Program-made: the position numbers and the translations under genes
NCBI RefSeq assembly: GCF_963678635.1
Contig: NC_087064.1
Coordinates: 26,764,189-26,828,188, forward strand
Reading direction: 5' to 3'
DNA length: 64,000 nucleotides
From: Symsagittifera roscoffensis
Taxonomy: Eukaryota; Xenacoelomorpha; Acoela; Convolutidae
Notes under the pieces: model-generated
The model's input: the letters and a program-made list of their open reading frames with translations, nothing else
What the model was told of the DNA's origin: nothing
Database searches by the model: none
Part shown: positions 33,542 to 45,751 of the stretch, in pieces
How the letters are laid out: the number at the start of each line of letters is the position of its first letter
How positions within the stretch are numbered: the first letter of the stretch is position 1

Positions 33542-34599
33542 TTATAATGTAAAAACAGATGGTACTGTTGTATTCTTTTTTGGAAATCAACAGAACTTCG
33601 AAGTTGTGAGGAAAATTGCCTGCCAATTGACTCAAGTTATAATTAAATCAGCTTTGGTGTTAATAAGTAAGGAAATAATTTTCTTTCTAAATGAATTATA
33701 TAAAGAAAACCTTATTTTTATCCTTTTGTGTTTCGCATTATAATAAACATTATAACACAACATCGTTTTAGTTTTTAGCATTGTCTTGTCTCAATCTCTG
33801 TAAGACATACAATCACAGAAAAATTTTAGGCGCTGAACGTCACCTTGCTATATTCTGGTATTGAACCGCTTGTTATTTTCGCCAACGTTTCCCGAAGTGT
33901 TTTTAATAAAGGGTTTGGCTTTTTTATTGGTTTTTATGCCGCTTTGGAGGCTGTGGTACTTTTGTTTCAGATGTATTCTTTTTTATGCCCATACCTTTCG
34001 ATTGAATAGGAAATTTTTGCGGGGATGAGCCCTATTCGATGTTGTTACTTCTATCTCCGGAGCGGGGATAGTATTGGTTGTTCTACCATCGATTTCGCAA
34101 TTGGGAACTCCACAACATTAAAAAGGGTTGCTTTTTGCCTTGATCCTCTGTCAGCGATTTTATAAGAATGCTTTGCTTATACCACTGAGCGTTACTTCTT
34201 GGTCGCTAGTGGAACTATTTTTGTCCAACATAGTTATTTTTCAGCTTTTTTTGTTTTTTTTTGTCTTCGAACACAACACTTAATTGAATGATAATATTTT
34301 AATCTATGAGGGGTTCGATAACCTTGATATGTTTTGTCTGTCCCTTTGAAAGGTAGAGCCCTGTCTTCCACGATATTTTTTGTTAAATATTGTTTTTATC
34401 TCGTAATATGCCTTCTGTTGTTACTGTTCAACATCCATTGTAACCAGTACCATTTCAAATTTTTAATGAGTATTTAGATTTCCTGCGTAGTCATTTAGAG
34501 CAGCAGTCATTTTAGTTATTGAGATCTCGTGGATAAAATAAATTGACAAAGAGCACGAAACGATAGGTTTTTTCTAAGATAACTATCCTTGATCCCCGC
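33542..34599. other. AT-rich stretch without recognisable gene
   Basis: Probably further decayed sequence 3' of the minus-strand Gypsy relic that follows; no motif was fixed. Confidence 0.3.
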
Positions 34600-36410
34600 A
34601 TAAATTAATGACCTAAAAGCCAGTTTTAAGTTACTAGATTCTCTCAAACATAAGGGCTTTATCATCGTTTTTTGTTGGCGCTTTTAAGATTTCGAACAAG
34701 TGTGACATAAAATGTGATCCTATGTCACCGCAAAGATTCGCAGGGCAGCCAAAGCGCAAAACTCAGTTTCCAGACAATTTTTACTATCTTTTTGAGAATT
34801 CATCTCCAAATAAAAAATACTTGAATCTTTTTATTGCTTATTACCAAATTGTGCCAATACAGATGACGGTGCCCAGTTTAAGTGAATTGGTCAATTAGAT
34901 TAAAGTTTTGAATTTTTGCACAATCTTCTTCTTTCCGCTTCTCAAATTCAAGCTTCAGTCAGCCAGTCTAAAAAAAATTGAATCAGCGTTTTTAGTTTGG
35001 TTTTGCGTTATAACATTCCGAGACTCCTAGCTCGGTGAAGAAGTGAGAAAAAAAATGTTCATGACTCTCAAGCATAATGTGTACTCGCTTCTTGTCTTGT
35101 AATGATCTTTCCGCACTGTCCAATTTGCGTCCAATTTGAAAGGTTCCATATAACCATGTTTTCTTTAACTGCTGATGATAAAACCAGTCCGCGGAATTTG
35201 ATTTACCAAATCGTAAAAGTGAGCAACTGTGTTGCTCCGGTAAAATTTATCGGTTTCATCCTCTAAATTAAAAATCTTCCGAAAAATTTTATACTTGGTT
35301 TTGCTTACCAAGATACAGGCTTCCATTAGACCTGATATGTCTTCGAATTACTCATTTTCTCCGATGGAACCTTCTCTGATATAAGAAATGGGTCCGTCTT
35401 TGTCCATGTAAACAATTTGGACTTGTTTTTTGTCTTGCTTCTGCATCTGCAAAAGCTTGGTAACCCAGTTGCTGTTTGCGCTGATGTAGGTAACGCTATA
35501 CTTTGTTTGTTACTGTACAGTAGGTGGTCGCCATTGTTAAATGAGCATCACTGGTCTATCATGAAATGTAAACCTAAAAAAACAGCACACGCTTTTTTTC
35601 CTGATTTTAGTTTCACATGCATTTTGATACCAATGATGGTGTCAATAATTTTTTAGCTCTCAATTACAAGCTAGTAGTATTTAACTGGTACACAAATTCA
35701 AGCTCAACGGCTTTCAAAGCCGGGTCTACGACTCAAAACATTTGAAAGAAATACTAGTTCCACTGTTTGAAAGAACTGTATCTGTTTTTCCGTTCAGATG
35801 AAAGTTAACGTTGGAGTAATGAGTTTTGTTAGTTGAGTCTCTTGGTTACGTTAGTGTTTTTAGATCTTGGGGTTGCAGCTTCCAAATAAAAATAGCTTTG
35901 TCAGCTCTAGCCCAATGAGTTTTTTTTACAGATTCTACGTTTGTCATAGTTGTTTTTTCTTCTGTGTTATTAATTTTGTTTTCGTCTATGTGGCGGGACT
36001 TTCTGCTCGATCTCGGGAACACGTTTTCTCTATCGATTCACTTTGCGTCGGATTCTTCCACGATGAGGTCTCCTTCTCCGAATGTAATTTTCCATCGATT
36101 TCTTTTGCAAAAATCTGTTCGTGGAGTCTATGAGGGCAACTGTTTCATCCGGTCCTATGGCCGTTACCCGTGGCGTTTTTTTCTTGCTCCTCAATTCCAT
36201 TTACGGCTTCCGGGTGATTGGCTGCTCTAAATTGTTCGTTATTTTAATGATTTTGCCTCTTTTTGTTTTCTTGAAATCAAACCTTACTTGACTATGATGG
36301 ATCTCTTGAGCTATCCTTTGATCTTCTGGGTTCGCCTTCAGCGCTATTTGATGCAAAACGTCAACATCTTTGGTCAGATTGTCACCTCTCTGCTGCACGC
36401 GGTATGCCAA
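34600..36410 (-). pseudogene. Decayed Ty3/Gypsy relic (gag, protease, integrase pieces)
   Basis: On the minus strand the pieces come in Gypsy order. 36410-36201 has a Gag-like stretch (AYRVQQRGDNLTKDVDVLHQ followed by ANPEDQRIAQEI). About 35800-35500 has an aspartic-protease-like SNSGTSISF, where the family has D(T/S)G, followed downstream by FLGLHFMIDQ, like the protease C-terminal G-x-D-F-hydrophobic segment. About 34755-34705 has FGCPANLCGDIGSHF, like the integrase core G-x-P-x-x-L-x-S-D-x-G-x-x-F. RT and RNase H were not found and seem deleted. Frames are broken throughout. The pieces are weak one by one; their order makes the call plausible. Confidence 0.45.
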
Positions 36411-38039
36411 AAGACCACTGGTTTATAACGATATGCTTTCGAAAAAATCTTACAGTCTCAGCATTGCTGCTTCGTGTAGCCTCTGTTAGTCTTTTTCTTT
36501 TTTCGATTGCAAACTTTTGCAAACTTATTAACAAACGTAATGCGGATGCTCATCTTTTTTGTTTCTGTTACGTACTCCCACATTGAAAGTAAGGTTGTTC
36601 TTCCTGAGTCAATTTTTCCCTGTTACCACCGTAGGAAGTGACCCTTACTGCTTTTTTTGCTGAACAAAGGTCAAAACTTGAATTGATATGAGTCCTGAAA
36701 AATTCATTCTAAAAATATGTTCTTCAATAATTCTAGTAGATATGTTTCATTTTTACTGTGAAAACTAAGCGAAAATTTAAATAAAACAATAACGCTTATT
36801 CAACACTTTTTTGCTTAAATAAGGTTAGAAGCCACAGTTAAAAGCCTCTAATATACACAATTACTGTTAAAGTCCGGTTTTAATCCGTTCTGAGAAAATT
36901 TGTTTTCGATGCGTAGAAATAGCTTTTAGTGAACAGTTTTAACCAAAAGTGATCGTTTTTTTTTATGAAAACACTCCTCATCATAGCTGGAGAATGATTC
37001 AAAAAGCTAAATTTGTTTTCAAGGCATAACCAACATGGCCACAAAGAAGTATGTTCTAACCTGAGTGTTCCGATAATAGAGAACGATGGAAAAGAAAATA
37101 AAGCCCTTTTTTGATTGGCTAGCGGTAAAAGCGTCCTTTTCATCACAAGGAAGAGTTGCTGTTCTTGCTTTCAGCCTTCCCGATCACTAAAGTAAGCTGG
37201 GGACCAATTGGTACTATCTGGGAGGCTTCTTCTTCTTCTTCTGCGATCAATCGATTCAAATGGTGATTTTGCCTCTCTAGAAACTCCTTTAAAACTCCTT
37301 AGCCTCTTTAGAAATTCCTTAGAAAAATTAAACAGTCATAGAACAAATCAGAAAAAATCAAATCTCTTTAACTCCCTAAAAGATATTGATAAAATGCAAT
37401 CGACCTGGCCTGTGATAAGGAAACCTGTGTCTCAATGCCTTACCACAAAGCAGGTAAAACTTCAACCAAAATAATCAGAATTGAGAGATGGTAAATGCTT
37501 CAGATACGGATGGGAATCGACAAAAATCTCATTCATATGTGCATGTGGTGCACATTTTAAACTGACTTATGCCGTACACTATGCAAATGAAAGTCTCACA
37601 CAGATAAGACATCAGTAAAATAAGCTGGGGACCGATTGGTAACATAACTATTGTAACCAACTGGAAGGCTTCTTTTTTTCATTGATTAATCGAATTTTTG
37701 TCTCTTCAGTTCAGTTTTTGTCTGTTTTCTAAAAGCAAAAATCATGATTTACAGTTTTCCGTTTTTCAGTTATCGCAAAAATTCCAATCGTGCGCCACAC
37801 GACCAGAACGGTGCTGGTTTTAATCGGAAGAAAAAGATCGCTTGATACGTTCAAAATGACGATTAGTGACGTTAACTGCAATGAAAAAAAAAGAAAGGTT
37901 ATTGGGAGGCGATGAACAATTTTCTAAATGAATTCTGAAAACGCGCAAAAGCTGGAACAACAAATTTTGTGGTGAGAACGCGCACGAGATAGATAAAAAC
38001 GGCAGTAACTACGTCGAGATTATTAACTGATATTGGAAG
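36411..38039. other. Stretch with a short direct repeat, no recognisable gene
   Basis: AAGCTGGGGACC(A/G)ATTGGTA and GGAGGCTTCTTC/GGAAGGCTTCTTT occur at 37195-37240 and again at 37624-37680. ORFs at 36880-37146 (-) and 37208-37474 (+) are unrecognised. Confidence 0.35.
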
Positions 38040-38600
38040 AAAAGAAGTCTTCCGAGCTGTAACGATTGTAGACTCCACCAAACGGAAAGGCTAGAAGTGA
38101 AGCAAACAACCATTCCGGATGGTAAAGGAGCTTCTTCAACAAAGAAAACGAACTCGGAAGGATCTCTCATTTTATTCGAGAACTGATATCTCAACAACTT
38201 TCAGCTTCCTGGAAGGGCCTGAATTTACTTTAATAAAATCAAAATTCATAGAGAAGATAGGAGTTGAGGGAAGGAGTCGATCCATCTCCGATGGATAGGT
38301 TGATTTTCTCTACTGTACAAAAAATAGAAAAATAATTACTAAATTAATATGTTAATTTATCAATGATAAGGTATCCACTCTGTTTCAGGAGAGACCTCAA
38401 GGTCTGGGGATTCTTAAACCAAGCAATGAGCTCATTATTGTGGCCTGTAAGTCTAGTTAATTTACGCGGCTTGCCCAACGGCCTTCAGACAGTAACAATT
38501 TTTTCGACCCGATGTTATGAGAACCACGTTGAATTGGCTATGGTCGAAACGGTCAAAATCATGTAAAGCTCCTTTTTGACGCTGGCTAATCGTTTCAGGA
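38040..38600 (+). repeat. 5' repeat of Penelope-like element, copy A
   Basis: Shares a long diverged match with 48440-48965: GGAAGG(A/G)TCTC, CAACAACTTTCAGCTTCC, GTGACCTC(A/G)(T/A)GGTCTGGGG and AGTAAC(A/G)(A/T)TTTTT. It lies upstream of the copy A reverse transcriptase, so it probably represents the leader region of the element. Confidence 0.6.
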
Positions 38601-38711
38601 TTTAGCTTTACTTTCCGTCCGTATGTACTTCGGGCGAAAGTTACATCGTTTTGCTTCAGGCTCAATAGTCGCCACAGAGTTTTGAACCGAACGAATGTTT
38701 GGTGCAAATAC

Positions 38712-38790
38712 GTCCCCTAGAGGTCGCTAGGAAAATATGTATTCTAGCGGTCGCTAGGAAAATATGTACTCTAGCGGTCGCTAGGAAAAG
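38712..38790 (+). repeat. 27-bp minisatellite, 3 units
   Basis: Units of GTCGCTAGGAAAATATGTA plus TTCTAGCG (last unit partial). ORFs over it are chance. Confidence 0.75.
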
Positions 38791-39369
38791 AAATAAATGC
38801 CCAGAAATCTGTATTTTTTTCCTTCGCCGCGAACGGCTTCCAGGATGTGTTCTTGATGTTGCACACTGTAAAAGCAGTCGACATTTTTCTTTTGATCACA
38901 TTTCTCATCTAACTTGATCGTTCTGGAATGTAGAAGGAATGTTTCAGTTAGGAGAAGTTTACAATAATTCATCGTTTTCCCGCCCATGTTTAAATGAATA
39001 TTGCATGTATCGTGGAAGGCTTAGGTTTTCAGTATCAGTACATAGAATGAGGTTTCTGAGTGAGTGTCTGACAAACGATTTAAAGCGGTTTTTTGAAGAT
39101 TTGGGTCCCCGATAACGGTTTCTTTTTTGGACCAAGCCAGGCATAACTTTCAAAAACTGACACGTCAAGGGCTAATGAGGACAGGAAAAGGCAAGAGGAG
39201 ATGGTACTGAAGGCACGATCGCTGGCGCAGAAAGAAATCGATGAACAGTTGTGGGCATCCGTTTTCGTGAGGCGTCAAAGTGATGCAAGCTTTAAGTCAA
39301 CAACAAAAAAAAACCATTGAAAAAAAACTGTTCGGGAGACAAAACAAACCTCTTGGGGGAGAAATGAGC

Positions 39370-41060
39370 GATCAGTTATTGTGCTTGAAAACATTGAACT
39401 GCCTGGATGGATACGAATGAAAAATGATATCAATGGGTCCGAAGAATCCAATTTGAGACAAATATAACATATAACGAAACGCATTTTTCGACTGATATCG
39501 ACATTTTCTCACAATTGAAAAACAAAAACATGTCGCATGGGAAATAGAAGCCGCGACAAAGCCATATTCAAAAAAGTAAGGCAAACCCCAGGAGACAAAG
39601 CCGTTAAAAAAACGAGGAAATATCTCATAGATAAATGGATTGCTGGCTGTGCTTTTTGACAAGTGGGTTGGCTTTCGCTTGAAGTGTAGAAAAAATTTTA
39701 ATTAAAACTGGAATCTCTGTTGCAGTTTGGTCATTTTTTGAAACAAAGCGACCATTGATGAGGTGATAAGGATAATTGATAAGAAATTTAAAAACTAATT
39801 ACTTGCCATGAAAAAAAGAGACGAAATAAGTGATCAATTATATTCTCAGATGAGGTCAAAAGTGGGGCAACCCGCCACTTTGTACCGTTTAGATAAAGTA
39901 CACAATACTGAGACGCCCCGTACAACCTGTTCTATTACTGCCGGGCAGCTCACATGAGAACCTTAACAAAGCGCTTGCAAAAGTTGTTGACAACATCGTT
40001 GTAGTCAATATCGAAACCAACCCTAAAAATGCCAGAGAAACAATTGAAAACACTGCTCTAGATCCAAATGAATTCATTAAATCTCTTGACGTGAAAGTTT
40101 AAACTCTAATGTTCCACTGAAAAAGCCATCGAAATTGCCTTTCAGATGCTATACAGCAAGGAGCCTCCACCTGAAGATCAAAGAGCGTCAAAAAAAGCTT
40201 TTGTAAAAGGCGGTCAGCAAATTATATTTCAAATTTAATGGTTCATGGTTTGTTCAAGTTGATGTTTGCGCTTCCATTGCTATAGGTTTTGCAAAAGTAT
40301 AGCCGAAAGAGTACGAGTTTGCTTCATAACAAGAAATAGCAAACGAGGTACACCAAGCGGATGACAAGAACGGTTTATGCCCATGTTGCAGCAGGAAAGT
40401 AGCAAACAGATCTAATTGGTTGAAAGCGAAAGATGCCGAAACTAGTTTTATCTTGAATGCGGGAAGATATCCGAAGATGTATACAGATCAGTAGTCGGGG
40501 TACGCTGGTATTGTGAAAACTGCTGCCGCGCTAAGAAAAATGAGAAGGATACTCCAAAATTAAAAACGTTCCACTTGTATGTTGACGACAATTTTAAAAC
40601 AGTAAAAAATGATCCAACTCGTGTTCTCGATGCCGCCATTTCACTTTATCCAAATTTTCAGTTCACTTAAAAAGGAACAAATTCCAAGGGAATTTCAGCG
40701 TTCTTGAATTTGAACACATGTGTGTCGCAGCTTGAGAGAATAGCGTGCAATTGGCGTCAAAACTAACAGATACTGCGACTACCCTGAACTATAAGAGCTG
40801 CGCCCAAAATCAGTACGAGCGTAGTGTTATCCAAGGCACTGTACATAGTTTTATATTTAATTTGCAGCAATTTGATAATACTATAGAAATTGACAGGGCG
40901 CAATAGTTGATAAATAGTACCCTGAACATCCTGAAAAGTGGAAGCAGACGCCCTTTGCAAAACTATCGAGGGTAAAAGCGAGCCACTGGACAGTAAGAGG
41001 AGTTCTTCAACCATTGTTATTTTCCTTCTCATTGCTCCCACCTACAATCTTGACACTTAG
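39370..41060 (+). pseudogene. Penelope-like element, copy A: decayed reverse transcriptase
   Basis: Plus-strand pieces in the order of a Penelope-like RT. A VRQTPGDKAVKKTRKYL segment (about 39580) parallels copy B's VKQTPSDKGVEKARKHL. A LYRLDKVHN-like segment lies near 39880, an NVPLKKAIEIAFQMLYS-like segment at about 40110, and the catalytic YVDD inside FHLYVDDNFKTVKNDP at about 40573-40620. Several frameshifts and stops break it. The C-terminal GIY-YIG nuclease is absent; the body stops just before the 3' repeat at 41085. Penelope elements insert by a primed reverse transcription that uses the nuclease, so this copy cannot move by itself. Confidence 0.7.
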
Positions 41061-41084
41061 GCTTTAGTTACAGAATCGAAAATT

Positions 41085-41440
41085 TTTTGTTAAAACAGAA
41101 ACTATTGAAAAAATTTACACAATAGCATGAAAATAGCGACAAAACGAAGTTGCCTAAGCAAAAAAAATTGAAAACTCTCTGAAAATTGTGAATAAATGAA
41201 TAAAATTGTTACATAATAGTTGTTACAAAATTTTTTAGCAATAATTGTAAAGTTGTGATTGATTAAGTTTTTTTTGCATTTTGAAATAATGACGTGTATG
41301 GAACGTTTCAAAATTTTTGATGTTTTTCTACAGATACGTTAGATTTATAAAACCTGAAGATGCACAAAAAACTCGAAAACTATTGTTTGAATTTACAAGT
41401 TTAATGCATTCTCAAAATTTTTAGATGTTGTAAGAAATTA
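41085..41440 (+). repeat. 3' repeat of Penelope-like element, copy A
   Basis: Matches 44943-45290 across its length: AGCGACAAAACGAA, TTACATAATAGTTG, TTTTGAAATAATGACG(T/C)GTATG, CTGAAGATGCACAAAAA. It follows the RT body of copy A just as the other follows copy B. Confidence 0.75.
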
Positions 41441-41830
41441 GAATTTTAAATTCCTACTGCGTTGAGCCAATTCTCATTTACAGTCTTTTCTACAAGGAGA
41501 CGTAACTTTATTTTTTCCCCTTTTTTCAAGTGGAAAAATATATTTTTTTTTCTGATCTTTTTATATTTTACCTTGTTAGAATTGAAATGGTTTACATTGT
41601 AGCTGCTAGCTCCTACTACCACAGCCTGGAACAACTTAACAACTCGGAAAACGAACAATTCCGGGGTTTTCCTTGAACCCGAACACCACGAACCCACAGA
41701 ACAACCTCGCAAGCCTACTCTGCAGGGCACTTCCAATAGAAAAACTTCAAGTGTTCGTGTGGCACGATATCATCAAAAATTCTATAACATCCACCGCACA
41801 AACAATTAAAGAGCTTGCACTGCAGAGGAT

Positions 41831-42740
41831 TTGAAAAAAATTCCGAAGACGCTGACAAATATCAGCGCAATTGAATACTGTCAGAGAAAAGGTACACCAG
41901 ATATCAGAAACCTGCTGGTCTGCTTGGGTATTCTTGTCATTCCTATAAAGAGGTGTCTTTTTTCGAAGAGGAGGACAAGAACGGAGCTGTTGAACGAATA
42001 TCGGGCACTGTACCAGGACATCCAGCTGGAGCTAAAGTCTTTGCGGATTGTGTTCGAACACCAAAACAACCTGCCAGCTGTTTTGTCGAAGCTTCGTTCA
42101 AACACGAAAAAGAAATCGCAAACGAGAAAAGAAGACTGGAGGAGAGAGGCGAGGAAACAATTTGGCCGACTGACGGGGAGGCTTCAACGGTGAGCTTGAA
42201 ATAGAATTGTTTTATTTGTGGCTTTGTGTCACGTGAGGTTTATATCTCGTGACCTGCAAAATAATGGGCAAAGTCGTGCTCCCACCTCCAATTTTGATTT
42301 GGACTTTAAAAAAGAAACTCATTTGGAAATAAGTCCGTGATTATGCGTCCATATATGTTAAATTTACCAACTGCCACCAACGTGTTAAATTCCTCAAAGT
42401 TTGCCTAGAAAACGACATTATACGCGATTTTTTGAGTTTCAGGGTACCGGAAGTTTGGCCGTTTTTCAACCAAGCGGTAAACAGTTTTCAGACGAAAATT
42501 CTAAGAACCGAGATTAATAAGGCAAGGACACATGAGAAAAACGTCGAGGGCAAACTAGAAAAGGCGAGAGGCCCAGTACAGAGGGGTGTAGATGAGAAAT
42601 TTGAGCCTTCGGTAATGAAATACTTAAGTCTCAGAGGACAAAAACAAACACCAACAGTTAAAGAGACCAATCAAAAGATGCTAATGAAATTATCAGAAAA
42701 GCAAGATCGACCTCTAGGGAACAAGGTGAGGGTTCCGTGA
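41831..42740 (+). pseudogene. Penelope-like element, copy B: N-terminal region
   Basis: Overlapping ORFs at 41831-42193, 41953-42204 and 42432-42740 have no recognised domain. The last contains charged helical stretches and leads directly into the RT frame at 42737. They lie between the copy A 3' repeat and the copy B RT, so they are taken as the amino-terminal part of copy B. An intron or frameshift between 42204 and 42432 is possible. Confidence 0.45.
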
Positions 42741-44130
42741 AAGCTCCTGATGATGTTAAACAACCAGATTGGGTACAACAAGTATTGGGATTAAGGCCGA
42801 AACATCCTGTCAGGTCTAAAGTTAATGAAACCCACTTTCCCGCCGATTTTGACAAATTTCTTTCGGCTCTCAAAAATTCTAAAGTCTTCGGGAATCCCTT
42901 TGTGAGATCCAAGCAGTGGCAAAAGCCTATGCTAAAAGGGTGAAACAAACACCGTCTGACAAGGGCGTTGAGAAGGCCAGAAAGCATTTGAAGAGTAATG
43001 GATTAGTTGCTGTCCTGTATGACAAGGGCGTTGGGTTTTGTTTAATGAGGAAGGATACCTACGAGAACAAGTTATCTGATTTATTAGATTCAAATCAGTT
43101 CAGCGAAAACAAACTGATTCGATTGTTATAAGATATAAAAAGATATCAGACAAGGAACTGTTGGCTATGAAAAAAAAAATTTGAAAAAATGACAAGTTCC
43201 ACACAAGGATGAGGTCTACTGGGATGCAGCGACGGTGCATAGAGAGATTACCCGATGGCACCGGTTCTCTCAGTTCCTGGTAGCTCTTTTTATAACCTGA
43301 ACAAGAACCTTGCAAAATTTTTTGAGAAAATTGACGGCGCAAACATCGAAACCAACTCACTAGAAGCGAGAGAAATCTAAGAGAGCCTTAGTCTTGAGCC
43401 CAATGAAAATGTGATATCTCTTAAATGTCAAGAGTTTGTCTACAAATGTTCCACTCAAAGAAGCAATAGACATAGCTCTGAGGAAGCTGTATGAGCAAGA
43501 TGAACCACCATCACTTGCTAGGATAACCATGAAGAGACTACTGAACATGGCAGTTAGTCGAGTCCACTTCAAGCGCAATGAAATATGGTACGTTCAGAAA
43601 GATGGTTTGGCAATGGAAAATCTCTTGCCATTATTTTAGCAAATCTTTGGCTGAAGCAGTACAAAACTGCACTATCGAGGGATATTACCAAAATATTTAT
43701 GCCCGAAAAAATTCTTACTGGAATATATCCCGAGTGCAATAAGAAAGTCACGTACAGGTCAAAACGTGTGGATTGTGAATGCTGCTGAACTGGTATCAAG
43801 TAAAATGCGGTGATATATCAGATGATGCGTATCGAAAAATAAGTAAAACCGTCTGGTACTATAGAAAGAGCGTCGCGATAGAAAAATAAGTCAGTGCAGC
43901 AAGCTAAGTTTTTACTCCATTACGTTGACGATGAAGTGAAAACAGTGAAGGGTGAACCCCATGAGAAGCTACGGCCAGCAAACTTACTACATCCAATTTT
44001 ACAGTTCACAATAGAAACATCAAATACATCTAGGAATTGGCAATTTTGGACTTACAAAATAGTATTGACAAAAACAGAAAAATTAACTGTGGATGGTGTT
44101 AGAAACAAACAGATACAGGTACCAGACTAA
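42737..44130 (+). pseudogene. Penelope-like element, copy B: reverse transcriptase
   Basis: 42737-42943 and 42916-43131 give the N-terminal RT segments, including LVAVLYDKGVGFCLMRKDTY and LSDLLDSNQF, very characteristic of Penelope-like RTs. 43415-43640 gives the fingers-palm segment with SLSTNVPLKEAIDIALRKLY and the VQKDGLAM block. 43585-43788 continues the palm in another frame (LAIILANLWLKQY). 43894-44130 has the catalytic HYVDD. The sequence shifts frame at least three times, so no full protein can be made. It is part of the head-to-tail pair with copy A. Confidence 0.85.
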
Positions 44131-44596
44131 ACTTTAGAAGTTGCGCCCCCCCCCCTTCAGTACAAGAGAACTGTGATTGAAGGAACTGTTCACCGGGTTT
44201 TCCGCAGTACGTCCACATGTGAAGATTATTATAAAGCGATGGAAATCAACCGTAAACAGTAGTTGGTTAACCATTATCCGGAAAGTTGGCCGTCGCATGT
44301 TGCATCGCAAGCCCTCGAAACAACATTGGGGAGGGCAAAAAAAAGAAGATGGCTGAGAAAAGGAAGCCCTGTGATTATAACAGCTATTACCACCCATCTG
44401 AATGGTTCAATATCGGGGGAATCACAGTCGTACATAATCAAAAAAAGTGCAGATATCACCAATGCGCAGATCATCAACTCGGAAATCATCAATGGGCAGA
44501 TAGTTTTCACGACGAGGAAAATTAAAACTCGTATGTCTTGTTATAGTAGGTCTCGATTTCTAAAATTGACCAATCACAGACGAGTATTGCAACAAT

Positions 44597-44899
44597 ATGC
44601 CCTCTTTAAAATCCTTTTTCTCCAGCAACCTGAAATCAAAAGTGGTGTACGGACTTGAATGTTGTGGCTGCAAATCCATTTATATTGGTCAGATGGTCCG
44701 ACATCTCACGACAAGGATTGAGGAACAGCGAAAAGAGGATACCCCAGTTGGACAGCATATAAGGCAGTGTGGTAGTGAAAGTGGTAAGTCGGAGTTTAAT
44801 TGGAAGATATTCGACCAGGTCTCAAGCAGCTTTAAGTTACTTACATTAGAGGCCTTGCTCATTAGGAAAAGGAGACTGGCAATTAACACGCGCGACTAG
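44597..44899 (+). pseudogene. Penelope-like element, copy B: GIY-YIG endonuclease domain
   Basis: 100-codon ORF with the nuclease core: VVYGLECCGCKSIYIGQ (the GIY...YIG pair, here VVY and YIG, with the Cys pair seen in Penelope-type nucleases), then HLTTRI with the conserved Arg, GQHIRQCG, and EALLIRKRRLAINTRD with the catalytic Glu. It ends in TAG right after NTRD. This domain nicks the target so the RT can prime. The active residues look intact here, although the RT upstream is broken. Recognition is firm; activity is not implied. Confidence 0.85.
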
Positions 44900-44942
44900 T
44901 TTAGATGAAGGGAACTGACACTGAGGCTATAGTTCCAGACTC

Positions 44943-45290
44943 GAAAAAATTTGGCTAAAACAAAAAATATTTGAAAAACTGACATCTTAGCATAAAATTA
45001 GCGACAAAACGAAATTGTAAAAACGAAAAAAATGGAAACCCTCAGACATTGTGACTAATTGAATAATTTTTTACATAATAGTTGCTACATAGTTTTAGAA
45101 TAGTTGTGAAGTTGTGATTCGTTAAAAAGTTTTTAACTTTTGAAATAATGACGCGTATGACATTTTCTATATTTTTTGGTCATTTTGTACAGAGAGTTTA
45201 GTTTTTCAAAAGCTGAAGATGCACAAAAATGTGCAAAAAATGTTTGTTTGAGTTCACAGTCTTAATGCATTGTCAAATAACGAAAAGATG
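44943..45290 (+). repeat. 3' repeat of Penelope-like element, copy B
   Basis: Homologous to 41085-41440; see there. Confidence 0.75.
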
Positions 45291-45589
45291 TGAAGATCTA
45301 ATGCTGATGATGCAATATAGAGGTAACCAAAATCATTATTTTGCAAACAGGTTACAAAGTTCAACTAACATTCAAAGAAAACACAGAAAAAACAGACTCA
45401 TGTTTACGATAGCTTAAGTCAGCAATTTCTAATGACCTCATTTCAAGAGTGTTTTTTAAATTGTCATGTAGTGGATGTACCCCGACCTATTACTAATTGT
45501 TCGAAATTTGACAACTAGAAGTGAACAACCTAAGAAAGCAGACTTACCTTTTGGCCTGCACCTTCACCTTCAACAATGAAGATTTCAGG

Positions 45590-45700
45590 GAGGTAGCTCA
45601 GATGTTAGTGGGGAATTTACAGATTGGTCGAACAACTAAACTGATAACACCAGAGGCATTACATATCAGGAAAGAGAAACCGGGATTGAATACGCGCGAT

Positions 45701-45703
<3 letters not shown>
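45590..45703 (+). pseudogene. Third Penelope-like element: C-terminal fragment
   Basis: Encodes ITPEALHIRKEKPGLNTRD followed by TAG, the same nuclease C-terminus as copy B. It is only this end; no 3' repeat follows because a (TAG)n tract begins at its stop codon. Confidence 0.65.
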
Positions 45704-45750
<47 letters not shown>

Positions 45751-45751
45751 A
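45704..45751. repeat. (TAG)n / (CTA)n microsatellite at an element junction
   Basis: About 16 TAG units. It lies between the stop codon of a Penelope fragment and the 3' end of a minus-strand LINE, whose 3' tail on its own strand would be (ACT)n. Confidence 0.9.

Noticed and set aside
33399-33743. 114-codon plus-strand ORF
   Set aside because: Runs through the 3' end of a Helentron-like copy into flank; no domain.
44134-44525. ORFs of 78-131 codons on both strands between the Penelope RT and its nuclease
   Set aside because: They lie in the decayed RT C-terminal region in wrong frames, with no recognisable motif.
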